Assembly: GCA_045589955.1 (NCBI GenBank)
Contig: JAZNQD010000033.1
Span: forward strand, 1-6,755
DNA from: CAJGCS01 sp045589955
GTDB lineage: Bacteria > Bacillota_I > Bacilli_A > ML615J-28 > CAG-313
Direction: 5' to 3'
Length of the DNA: 6,755 nucleotides
Shown: positions 1-5,928 of the stretch, one piece after another
Numbering within the stretch: the first letter of the stretch is position 1
Layout: every line of letters begins with the position of its first letter
Program-made: the position numbers and the translations under genes
The notes under the pieces: model-generated
Database searches by the model: none
What the model was told of the DNA's origin: nothing
Seen by the model: only the letters and a program-made list of their open reading frames with translations

Positions 1-414
1 ATGTTACGAATTTTAAATAAAAGTGTTGCACCATATAAAGCACTACAATTAAAAATCTTTTTTAGATTCTTAAAAGAATATAAAATTTATTCTGAATATG
101 TTAAAAAAATAAATGATTTCTTTAATAATGAACTAAATAAAGAAAATTATATATTTGACTATCATAGAATGAAATATATAAAAGTCATATCATATGATAT
201 TTTAGTAAATCATTATTTATATGGTTCATCACCGATTCATTTTTTAAATATTATGCGTGATAAAATTTTACGTGATATGTGGTATTATCATATTATTGAT
301 TATCATATATCACACAATGATTGTTCACCGTTTGATACAGTAGATATTGAACAATGTTGTAAAATGTTAGGTGTTAATTATAAAAAATATTGTAAGAAAT
401 TTTATAAAGAATGA
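1..414 (+). CDS. Hypothetical protein, 137 residues, possibly 5'-truncated by the window edge
   Basis: I do not recognise this protein. The frame opens with ATG at the first base of the window, so any upstream extension or ribosome-binding region is out of view. It ends with TGA at 412-414, inside an ATGA overlap with the next gene, which implies co-transcription and translational coupling. The product is soluble, with no signal peptide or clear membrane segment, and is rich in Lys, Tyr, Ile and Asn. Residues 20-45 look helical (FFRFLKEY...) and a Tyr/Trp/His-rich stretch spans about residues 92-105. Cys pairs and singles sit at 108, 119-120 and 131, with no recognisable zinc-site spacing. 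The DNA is extremely AT-rich (8 G/C in the 60 bases 61-120), like the other small unknown genes here. The layout fits a phage-type accessory gene, but the function is unknown. Confidence 0.72.
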   Translation: MLRILNKSVAPYKALQLKIFFRFLKEYKIYSEYVKKINDFFNNELNKENYIFDYHRMKYIKVISYDILVNHYLYGSSPIHFLNIMRDKILRDMWYYHIIDYHISHNDCSPFDTVDIEQCCKMLGVNYKKYCKKFYKE

Positions 415-782
415 CAAAGAAAAGAAAACCAAAATTATCTCCAGAAGAGATAATGGCGAGAATTATTGATACTGAACAATTAAAAGAAAGAAAAGAATCA
501 GTTAAAACTATTCCTAAAATTGAAGAAAAAGAAACTGATAAAGAAGAAATAAAAGAATTGAAATGGTTTCAAAAACCAATGTTAAAAACAAAATTTACTA
601 TTAAAGAAATTAATGGTAAATTTTATGCCCAATATGAAGGATGGAAATCTAACATTTGGATTGGTTCTTATGACACTGAAAAAGAATTAAATGATGTTAT
701 TAACATGTATGTTAAAGAAACAAAAAAGAAACCTATTAATAGAAATATGAAAAATATTCATAGTGTTATTATAGATATGTAA
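411..782 (+). CDS. Hypothetical protein, 123 residues, charged N-terminus and small beta-rich C-terminal domain
   Basis: This protein is not assigned to a named family. The ATG overlaps the upstream stop as ATGA, and the stop TAA (780-782) abuts a strong terminator, so it is the last gene of its transcript. Residues 1-55 are very Lys/Glu-rich and probably helical or disordered. Residues 61-103 look like a compact domain: a short strand, a Gly turn (NGKFYAQYEG), another aromatic strand (NIWIGSY), then an acidic helix starting at DTEKELNDV. This order (strand, strand, 'W-x-G-x-Y-x-T-x-E-E', helix) resembles the three-strand-plus-helix pattern of AP2 or integrase arm-type DNA-binding domains. 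That is a pattern resemblance only, without key residues to confirm it. A DNA-binding role is possible but weakly supported. Confidence 0.75.
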   Translation: MTKKRKPKLSPEEIMARIIDTEQLKERKESVKTIPKIEEKETDKEEIKELKWFQKPMLKTKFTIKEINGKFYAQYEGWKSNIWIGSYDTEKELNDVINMYVKETKKKPINRNMKNIHSVIIDM

Positions 783-813
783 AAAAGGGTGATAAATTAA
801 TATCACCCTTTTT
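782..813. terminator. Bidirectional rho-independent terminator between convergent operons
   Basis: A perfect 13-bp stem (782-794 with 801-813) encloses a six-base AATTAA loop. The G/C core is GGGTGAT paired with ATCACCC, and the stem ends in A-runs on the left and T-runs on the right. Each strand therefore reads as hairpin plus U-tract. It lies immediately after the stop of the plus-strand gene (780-782) and just beyond the stop of the minus-strand peptidase gene (820-822), so it should end both convergent transcripts. Confidence 0.93.
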
Positions 814-819
814 ATTTTG

Positions 820-1257
820 TCAACTTACTTCTTCAACTTCTTCATTTGGCATTTCTAATATATTTGTACCTTTGACGATACCAAATATTTCATTAGTCCA
901 ACCATAAAATTGCATCCAAGTATTTCCAATCAGAAACATTTTTCCGTTACAATTAGATGAAGAAATCATCATAACCATATGTGTCATATAGTAATCACCA
1001 ACCTTACACAATACAGCATCACCAACTTCAATATCATCTAAACTTTCAATAGGAATAATTAAACCATATTCACCATTTTTAAGAATAGGGTCCATGGAAT
1101 TACCCCATTCAAATCTTGCAATTGGAACTTTACCTTTTCGTATACACTCAACAGCTTCTTCAATGTCGTTAATAACATCATATTCACCACCATCAATTTT
1201 AAGTGTATATGGTGATTTAACATATTTTATTTCTTTATCAATTCTAACTTTATTCAT
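820..1257 (-). CDS. S24/S26-like serine peptidase (signal-peptidase/LexA fold), soluble, 145 residues
   Basis: The central region matches the peptidase core shared by LexA-type (S24) and signal-peptidase (S26) proteins. GNSMDPIL (residues 52-59) carries the predicted nucleophile Ser54, followed by a Gly/Glu turn and strand (GEYGLIIP), then VGDAVLCK (78-85) and MTHMV (91-95). In LexA-like enzymes the general base is a Lys in the equivalent 'VKR' strand. Here the position reads His93, as in archaeal and Sec11-type signal peptidases that use Ser-His. The family's later 'GDN' motif appears as GNT (111-113), so a third acidic residue is not obvious. There is no transmembrane segment and no helix-turn-helix; the first 45 residues are hydrophilic. 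It is the last gene of the TelA operon, 12 bases after the 379-residue gene, and ends with TGA. It may cleave a partner protein or itself. The fold assignment is fairly sure; the substrate is unknown. Confidence 0.78.
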   Translation of the reverse strand: MNKVRIDKEIKYVKSPYTLKIDGGEYDVINDIEEAVECIRKGKVPIARFEWGNSMDPILKNGEYGLIIPIESLDDIEVGDAVLCKVGDYYMTHMVMMISSSNCNGKMFLIGNTWMQFYGWTNEIFGIVKGTNILEMPNEEVEEVS

Positions 1258-1269
1258 GAAATTTATTTT

Positions 1270-2409
1270 TTAAAATGGTAATTTTGAATCAATATCTATG
1301 AAACTTTGGATTCTTCTTTTATCAAAAAGAAGTCTTTCTAATGTTGAATTAATATTATTAAGTCTATCAGTTACATTAACCATATGTGTATCAACAAGAA
1401 ATTCTTTATCTATAGGATCCCACATCATATCTTTTTTTATAGCTTTATATGTATTATCACTTATTTTTCTTGTTTCATCTACAAGATAAGATATTTCAAA
1501 AATATCATTAAAATGTTGATTATCAAATATGTTACGTTCAACACCAACATAATGATCTTCATTTATATTTCCATATCTAGTATCTTGTTTCTTACCCAAA
1601 AACAATTCAATGTATACGTTACCATTTTTATCAACAATATCATTGGTTGTACAACTACCAACTTCAGTTGTCATAAATCTATATGGTATATATTCATGTA
1701 ATTTAAAATCAGCAGATTCATTTCTAATACCAAATAAAGGTCTTTTCGTTACGATTTTTAATCTACTAACAAGTTCACTTTTTTTAATTCTTTTACCTTC
1801 TGGAGTAATAATAAAATCACCACAAGGAATATAAGTACAACCACTGATTTCAATCATGATATGTCGAACTGTTTTATCAATATGACAAACTGGATATGTT
1901 GACAAATTATTTGGGTCAAATTGATAATCAGCATTTATAGGTTTTTCTTCAATCATTTTTACTTCCTCAGTTTCTTTTTTTAGTTTTACCCAATTAAGAT
2001 TCTTAGGAAATAATTGTAATCCATTTTGAAATTCAATATTTAGATTTCTACAATCATGCTTTGTTAAAGAAAATATGGTATCATTAGTTCCACTAACTTG
2101 TTTCATAATTACAGAATCAAGAATAACATCATTTACTTTTGAAACTAAACCAACTAATTCATATTCCTTTTTTGGCATTTCAAAATCATCACATTCAACT
2201 CCAGATAATGAATATTTTTCACCAATTTTAAATTTTTCGTCAACTTTAGCCTTTTTCACCACATTTTTGTTCTCCTTTGGAATAAAGGAGAACTTTTGTG
2301 GGAAACAAGGAATAATGTTTTCAGGATTTATAATAACTTTTTCTAACATCACTTTACTATTTTTATATGTTGGATGATGAATTTGATGATAATGCATTTT
2401 ATAATTCAT
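1270..2409 (-). CDS. Unknown protein, 379 residues, coupled to TelA; ends in an SSB-like LPF tail
   Basis: I do not recognise a family. The start overlaps the telA stop as TAATG (shared base 2409), a strong sign of coupled translation and stoichiometric or functional linkage. There is no signal peptide and no membrane helix. The protein seems to have an N-terminal part (about 17-145; 'KFKIGEKYSLSG' and 'GLQLFPKNLNWVKL' suggest small beta-barrel-like strands), a linker rich in Glu/Lys (143-157), a central beta-rich part (about 170-300) with Cys at 175, 191, 196 and 253, and a helical C-terminus (about 318-371). The last residues are DIDSKLPF, close in form to the acidic ...LPF tip that bacterial SSB proteins use to recruit partners; the SSB in this window ends EDDLPF. 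The DNA is more AT-rich than telA (13 G/C in 60 bases at 1441-1500). A hairpin sits within codons 40-49. A partner or effector of TelA is an inference. Confidence 0.85.
   Translation of the reverse strand: MNYKMHYHQIHHPTYKNSKVMLEKVIINPENIIPCFPQKFSFIPKENKNVVKKAKVDEKFKIGEKYSLSGVECDDFEMPKKEYELVGLVSKVNDVILDSVIMKQVSGTNDTIFSLTKHDCRNLNIEFQNGLQLFPKNLNWVKLKKETEEVKMIEEKPINADYQFDPNNLSTYPVCHIDKTVRHIMIEISGCTYIPCGDFIITPEGKRIKKSELVSRLKIVTKRPLFGIRNESADFKLHEYIPYRFMTTEVGSCTTNDIVDKNGNVYIELFLGKKQDTRYGNINEDHYVGVERNIFDNQHFNDIFEISYLVDETRKISDNTYKAIKKDMMWDPIDKEFLVDTHMVNVTDRLNNINSTLERLLFDKRRIQSFIDIDSKLPF
2269..2293. repeat. Perfect 10-bp inverted repeat inside the 379-residue gene
   Basis: GTTCTCCTTT (2269-2278) and AAAGGAGAAC (2284-2293) are exact inverted copies separated by five bases. 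In the minus-strand mRNA this forms a hairpin over codons 40-49. The 3' arm carries AAGGAG nine bases before two in-frame GTG codons (Val50, Val51). On the plus strand the hairpin is followed by TTTT, so it could also stop antisense transcription. The structure is seen in the sequence; any function is inferred. Confidence 0.7.
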
Positions 2410-3593
2410 TACTTCAAATATTTCATTGATGTCTGAATTTGTGTCATACTATTATCAAGTTCAGATTCAATCTTCATAATTTCTGCTTCTGCTGCTCTAC
2501 GCTTTTCAGCACCTTCTTCATGAATTTGCTTTACTTCCTTAATAGTTTCAATCAATTGTTGAGTTGATTCTCTCAATGTTTCAATATCAACAACACTACG
2601 TTCATTTTCTTTTGCAACTTCAACACTATTTTGACGAAGCATTTCAGCATTTTTCTTCAAAATTGTATTAGTTGTTTCAGTAACTCTACGATGTGCTTCA
2701 ATATTACCCTTTTGATTATGCAAAGCAACTGCAATAGACAATTGATTTTTCCATACTGGAATTGTTGTTGCGATAATACTTTGAGCCTTATCAGCAATAG
2801 CAATATTATTATATTGAACAGTTCTGATTTGTGGCAATGATTGCTTAACAACATATCTCAATGTCATCATATCACTCAATCTACGTTCAAGATTGTGTGC
2901 AAATTCTTGTACATCTTGAATTTCATGTGATTCATAATTTTGAGGATTAGCCATCATTTCATTAAGTTGTTCATTAACTTCTTGAAGTTTCAACTTACCT
3001 GCAATAATAAGTTCATCTACTTGCTTACCATATTGAATATTATTTTCAAACATAGTTTGCAAAGCATTGTTATCACGCATAGCTGTCAAACGAGTAACCT
3101 CAATCTTCTTTTGAATGGTATCTACATTCTTTTGAATTGAATCATACTTATGCAATACCTTTTCAACACTACCAACAAGATTTCGTAAAATAGGAATCTT
3201 TCTAACAATCTTTTTAAGTGCTGATGGTTCTTTCAATTCATCAACATCAACATAATCAAGTTCAGTTAACAAATTATTAATCAATTCACCAACTTCACCA
3301 CCTTGTGAACCACGAACTGCTTTCAAGAATTCATTACTATATCTTGTCATAGTATGCTGTAAATCAGCACCATAGTTAGAAATTGAATTGATGTCTGTTA
3401 CAACCAAACTCTTATTCAATTTGTTACATCTTTCAACTTGTGTTGGTGACAACAATGATAGGTTAACTTCACCCTTTTCATTAATAACTTGTGTAACTTC
3501 TCTAGCAACATCAACTGTTGGTTTTACACTAGGAATTTCAACTACATTCGCATCCAAAATAGGAGTTTCAACTGTCATAGTCTTTGTATTCAT
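2409..3593 (-). CDS. telA: TelA/KlaA-family toxic anion resistance protein
   Basis: This is a full-length member of the TelA family (named for tellurite resistance on RK2-type plasmids; a Listeria homologue affects tolerance to cell-envelope antimicrobials). The exact biochemical role of the family is unsettled. Visible hallmarks are the long all-helical, charged body, the KIPILRNLVGSVEKVLHKY segment (132-150), the signature LPQIRTVQ (253-260) with following NN, and TTIPVWKNQL (276-285) with the downstream A-x-A-L-H-N-Q helix. The C-terminus from about 300 to 390 is predicted coiled coil. There is no signal peptide or membrane span, so it should be cytosolic. The first ATG is chosen because it lies about 30 bases after the predicted transcription start. 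It heads a three-gene operon with the 379-residue protein (TAATG overlap) and the S24/S26-like peptidase. The usual companion XpaC-type and TerD-type genes are not seen in this window. G/C content is higher than in the small flanking genes (22 in 60 bases at 3061-3120). Confidence 0.93.
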   Translation of the reverse strand: MNTKTMTVETPILDANVVEIPSVKPTVDVAREVTQVINEKGEVNLSLLSPTQVERCNKLNKSLVVTDINSISNYGADLQHTMTRYSNEFLKAVRGSQGGEVGELINNLLTELDYVDVDELKEPSALKKIVRKIPILRNLVGSVEKVLHKYDSIQKNVDTIQKKIEVTRLTAMRDNNALQTMFENNIQYGKQVDELIIAGKLKLQEVNEQLNEMMANPQNYESHEIQDVQEFAHNLERRLSDMMTLRYVVKQSLPQIRTVQYNNIAIADKAQSIIATTIPVWKNQLSIAVALHNQKGNIEAHRRVTETTNTILKKNAEMLRQNSVEVAKENERSVVDIETLRESTQQLIETIKEVKQIHEEGAEKRRAAEAEIMKIESELDNSMTQIQTSMKYLK

Positions 3594-3628
3594 CTTATTA
3601 TAAATTATTATGTTATTTTTTTACTATG

Positions 3629-3660
3629 CAAAGATACATATTAAAAATAACATATGCAAT
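3629..3660 (-). promoter_or_regulatory. Bacteroidota-type promoter of the telA operon
   Basis: On the minus strand the -7 element TATCTTTG (3636-3629) matches TAnnTTTG exactly. It is preceded, after 20 bases, by ATTG (3660-3657), a near match to the -33 TTTG. The expected transcription start near 3622-3624 gives a leader of about 30 bases before the telA ATG at 3593. Confidence 0.85.
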
Positions 3661-3687
3661 ATATTAATGTTAATAAGTCTTAAATGT

Positions 3688-3722
3688 AAAAAAAAGAAGA
3701 ACTATATAAATAATTCTTCTTT
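3688..3722 (-). terminator. Rho-independent terminator after ssb
   Basis: Read on the minus strand, a 9-bp stem (3722-3714 with 3701-3693; AAAGAAGAA paired with TTCTTCTTT) with a 12-base loop is followed by a run of T (3695-3688). It begins nine bases after the ssb stop and lies upstream of the telA promoter, separating the two operons. Confidence 0.85.
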
Positions 3723-3731
3723 AATTTAATT

Positions 3732-4178
3732 TTAGAATGGTAGATCATCCTCTGGTTCTGAAGCAACTACTGCTGTTGCTACTGTTGGTTCTGGTTTCTT
3801 GAATGTTCCACAATTTGTTGGAACAGATGTTTCTACACTTGCTGATTTTGTTGCAGTTTCACCACTTGAACCACCATTTACGAAATCAATAAATGAAACA
3901 CGAATGTCTCTAGATACTTGTGGATTACCTTCTTTATCAAGATAAGCATTCACACCTTCAGAACCAATAACATTTAATAATTTACCTTTAGTTAAAAATG
4001 GAAGCAATTTAACATTTCTATCATTTGCTTCAATTGTTAATCTAAACCAAGCTGTAGTCTTTTCATTATTATTGAAATCATCTACAGCAAATCTACCACT
4101 AATAAATTGTTTGCCATTCTTACTTGTCATCATTTCAGCATCGGCAACCATTCTACCAATAACATTTAAATTTACCAT
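3732..4178 (-). CDS. ssb: Single-stranded DNA-binding protein (SSB), OB fold
   Basis: SSB coats single-stranded DNA during replication, repair and recombination and recruits partner enzymes through its C-terminal tip. The N-terminal OB fold covers about residues 1-100: VNLNVIGRMVADAEM, NGKQFISGRFAVDDF, then TTAWFRLTI (41-49) with aromatic DNA-stacking candidates Trp44, Phe45 and Phe61, and VIGSEGVNAYLDKEGNPQVS. Residues about 101-140 are a Ser/Thr/Val/Ala-rich flexible linker. The final EPEDDLPF (141-148) is the classical acidic SSB interaction tail. The length of 148 residues is normal for the family. The gene follows the 85-residue gene by nine bases (4179-4187) in the same operon and is closed by a terminator. 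The start ATG at 4178 is the natural N-terminus of the fold. Phage and plasmid genomes often carry their own SSB, as do chromosomes, so this gene alone does not decide the replicon type. Confidence 0.96.
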   Translation of the reverse strand: MVNLNVIGRMVADAEMMTSKNGKQFISGRFAVDDFNNNEKTTAWFRLTIEANDRNVKLLPFLTKGKLLNVIGSEGVNAYLDKEGNPQVSRDIRVSFIDFVNGGSSGETATKSASVETSVPTNCGTFKKPEPTVATAVVASEPEDDLPF

Positions 4179-4187
4179 GTAAAAAAA

Positions 4188-4445
4188 TTAAAAAAATTTA
4201 ACAATATTTTTATTATCACCACTTATTTCCCAACCACCATTTCTTAAAAGAATAATTTTATCAGCATCTAAATCAGATTTTAATATATCCTTTATATTTG
4301 CTTGATAAAATAAATTATTATTTTCATCATGTAGAAGGTCAACTTTTACTTTTCCGTTTAAAATATTTAATGAATTAAATAAACTTGTAGAACCATCAGA
4401 TTCTAATTTCATTATTTCATATATAATATACTCATTTAATTCCAT
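4188..4445 (-). CDS. Hypothetical protein, 85 residues, upstream of ssb in the same operon
   Basis: The family is not recognised. The ATG at 4445 lies about 18 bases after the predicted transcription start of a strong promoter, and the stop is nine bases from ssb, so the two are co-transcribed. The protein is small, acidic and soluble. It has a helical N-terminus (MELNEYIIYEIMKL), a strand region (NGKVKVDLL), another strand (LFYQANI) and a final 'GGWEIS...VKFF' strand (69-85). The composition is very AT-rich (11 G/C in 60 bases at 4261-4320), unlike ssb itself. Context suggests a role near DNA replication or repair, or simply an early accessory gene; neither is shown by the sequence. Confidence 0.78.
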   Translation of the reverse strand: MELNEYIIYEIMKLESDGSTSLFNSLNILNGKVKVDLLHDENNNLFYQANIKDILKSDLDADKIILLRNGGWEISGDNKNIVKFF

Positions 4446-4468
4446 ATCTTTTATTTTAATTTACAATG

Positions 4469-4499
4469 CAAAGATATATTAAAAAATATTAAAAACAAA
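4469..4499 (-). promoter_or_regulatory. Bacteroidota-type promoter of the 85-residue gene and ssb
   Basis: On the minus strand TTTG (4499-4496), a 19-base spacer and TATCTTTG (4476-4469) form an exact TTTG-N19-TAnnTTTG promoter. The expected start near 4463 leaves a short A/T-rich leader without a Shine-Dalgarno site. The -33 TTTG coincides with the end of the T-tract of the tyrS terminator. Confidence 0.88.
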
Positions 4500-4530
4500 A
4501 AAATGAGAGAACTTTTTTTGTTCTCTCATT
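4496..4530 (-). terminator. Rho-independent terminator after tyrS
   Basis: Read on the minus strand, a perfect 11-bp stem (4530-4520 with 4512-4502; AATGAGAGAAC paired with GTTCTCTCATT) with a seven-base loop is followed by a T-run (4501-4497) ending in G at 4496. It begins seven bases after the tyrS stop codon. Its tail overlaps the -33 element of the next promoter. Confidence 0.92.
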
Positions 4531-4537
4531 AAAATAT

Positions 4538-5833
4538 TTAATTTGCAATAATCAAATTATAATTCTTTTTACCTTGTTGAACAAGCAAGAATTTATCATT
4601 TAACAAATGTGTGTTATTTACAATTAAATCATCAGAAATCTTTTCCTTATTAATTGAAATACCACCACCCTTAATAAGTTTTCTCAAATCACCCTTAGAC
4701 TTGAATACATTCAAGCGTTCAACAGTCAATTCAGTAAGTTTAACGCCATCATTAAAAACTGATTTATTAACCTCAAATGTTGGAACACCTTCAAAAACTG
4801 ACAAAATCGTATTATCATCCAACTTTTTCAAAACATCAGATGTTGCATTACCAAACAAAATATTTGATGCTTCTACAGCAACATTATAATCTTCTTCTGA
4901 ATGAACCATACAAGTTACTTCCTTTGCAAGTCTCTTTTGCAATACACGCAAATGTGGTGCTTTCTTATGCTCTTCAATCAATGTTTCAATTTCTTCCCTT
5001 GAAAGTAATGTAAACATTTTAATGAAACGTTCAGCATCATCATCTGATTGATTTAACCAAAATTGATAAAATTGATATGGAGTAGTCATTGTTGGGTCTA
5101 ACCAAATATTTGTACCACCTTCTGATTTACCAAATTTCTTACCATCGGCACGTGTAGCCAAGGGCCATACTAATGCAAAAGTTTCATTTTCAGAACCCAA
5201 TTTTTTACGAACAATTTCTGTTCCTGTCATAATGTTACCCCATTGGTCAGATCCACCAATTTGCATTTTACAATTATAGTTTTGATACAAATGACAGAAA
5301 TCATATCCTTGCAAAAGCTGATAAGTGAATTCAGTAAAACTTAAACCGCTACCTTCACGTTCAAGTCTCAATTTAACTGACTCCTTTGCCATCATATAAT
5401 TGACAGTAATTAATTTACCAACTTCACGTGCAAAATCCAAAAAAGTAAAATCCTTCATCCAATCATAGTTATTAACCATAATTGCTTTATTTGATGCTGT
5501 TGAATCAAAATCAATAATATGTGACAATTGCTTTTTAATATTTTCAGCATTTGCATCAATTTCTTCACGTGAAAGTAATTTTCTTTCCTCTGCTTTAAAT
5601 GATGGGTCTCCCAAAGAAGCTGTTGCTCCACCAACCAAAACAATTGGCTTATGACCGTGTTGCTGCAACAATCTAGCTACAACAAAAGCTAATAAGTGAC
5701 CTACATGTAATGATTTTCCAGTTGGGTCAGTACCAACATAAAAAGTTGTACTTTCTTTTTCAAGTTGTTCACTAGTACCACCAATCATATTTGATACTAA
5801 ACCTCTCCATTTTAATTCTTCTGATAATGTCAT
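4538..5833 (-). CDS. tyrS: Tyrosyl-tRNA synthetase, full length, 431 residues
   Basis: This enzyme charges tRNA-Tyr with tyrosine using ATP (class I aminoacyl-tRNA synthetase, cytosolic, normally a homodimer). The catalytic Rossmann domain shows YVGTDPTGKSLHVGH (32-46) with the HIGH-type ATP motif HVGH (43-46) and the tyrosine-binding Tyr32. It also shows GDPSFKAEER (75-84), YQLLQGYDF (171-179) with Tyr171, Gln175 and Asp178 as substrate contacts, GGSDQWGNI (193-201), and the KMSKS-type loop KFGKS (233-237) followed by EGGTNIWLD. The C-terminal part (about 365-431, with LRKLIKGGGISINKEK) is an S4-type RNA-binding domain, so nothing is truncated. The EELKWRG N-terminus and the length match Bacteroidota enzymes. 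The gene is monocistronic with its own promoter and terminator. Its G/C content (24 in 60 bases at 4921-4980) is well above the small flanking genes. No tRNA gene or T-box leader is visible. It appears catalytically intact. Confidence 0.97.
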   Translation of the reverse strand: MTLSEELKWRGLVSNMIGGTSEQLEKESTTFYVGTDPTGKSLHVGHLLAFVVARLLQQHGHKPIVLVGGATASLGDPSFKAEERKLLSREEIDANAENIKKQLSHIIDFDSTASNKAIMVNNYDWMKDFTFLDFAREVGKLITVNYMMAKESVKLRLEREGSGLSFTEFTYQLLQGYDFCHLYQNYNCKMQIGGSDQWGNIMTGTEIVRKKLGSENETFALVWPLATRADGKKFGKSEGGTNIWLDPTMTTPYQFYQFWLNQSDDDAERFIKMFTLLSREEIETLIEEHKKAPHLRVLQKRLAKEVTCMVHSEEDYNVAVEASNILFGNATSDVLKKLDDNTILSVFEGVPTFEVNKSVFNDGVKLTELTVERLNVFKSKGDLRKLIKGGGISINKEKISDDLIVNNTHLLNDKFLLVQQGKKNYNLIIAN

Positions 5834-5862
5834 TTATTTTAATATTTAAAAGTTTAACGATG

Positions 5863-5893
5863 CAAAATTACACAATTAAAAACTGAAACCAAA
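5863..5893 (-). promoter_or_regulatory. Bacteroidota-type promoter of tyrS
   Basis: On the minus strand TTTG (5893-5890), a 19-base spacer and TAATTTTG (5870-5863) match TTTG-N19-TAnnTTTG. The predicted start near 5857 gives a leader of about 24 A/T-rich bases before the tyrS ATG at 5833. The -33 TTTG lies in the loop and first stem base of the upstream terminator hairpin. Confidence 0.82.
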
Positions 5894-5905
5894 AAGATTT
5901 CCGTT
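5878..5905 (-). terminator. Probable rho-independent terminator of the small-gene cluster
   Basis: Read on the minus strand, AACGGAAATC (5905-5896) pairs with GGTTTCAGTT (5890-5881) around a TTTTT loop, with one G-A mismatch and one U-G wobble. TTT follows (5880-5878), so together with the stem end the run is TTTTT. It starts eight bases after the stop of the 59-residue gene. It is weaker than the other terminators in the window. Confidence 0.55.
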
Positions 5906-5909
5906 AATG

Positions 5910-5928
5910 TATGTTAATTACTTATTAA
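5910..5928. repeat. 19-base direct repeat, copy 1
   Basis: The 19 bases tatgttaattacttattaa are identical to 6114-6132. This copy covers the last codons and the stop of the 59-residue gene, where it is read ...ATA AGT AAT TAA on the minus strand. Confidence 0.8.

Noticed and set aside
1298..2377. Several plus-strand open frames opposite the 379-residue gene, some with hydrophobic products
   Set aside because: They lie wholly inside a well-supported minus-strand gene, overlap each other, have low-complexity Leu/Ile/Ser/Phe compositions typical of antisense reading of AT-rich genes, and lack promoters.
4611..5643. Open frames on both strands inside the tyrosyl-tRNA synthetase gene
   Set aside because: The synthetase frame carries all family motifs from end to end; the other frames are shadows of it.
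5834..5913. A T-box, riboswitch or tRNA-Tyr gene before tyrS
   Set aside because: The gap is 80 bases and is filled by the terminator hairpin and promoter; there is no room for a T-box and no cloverleaf was seen.
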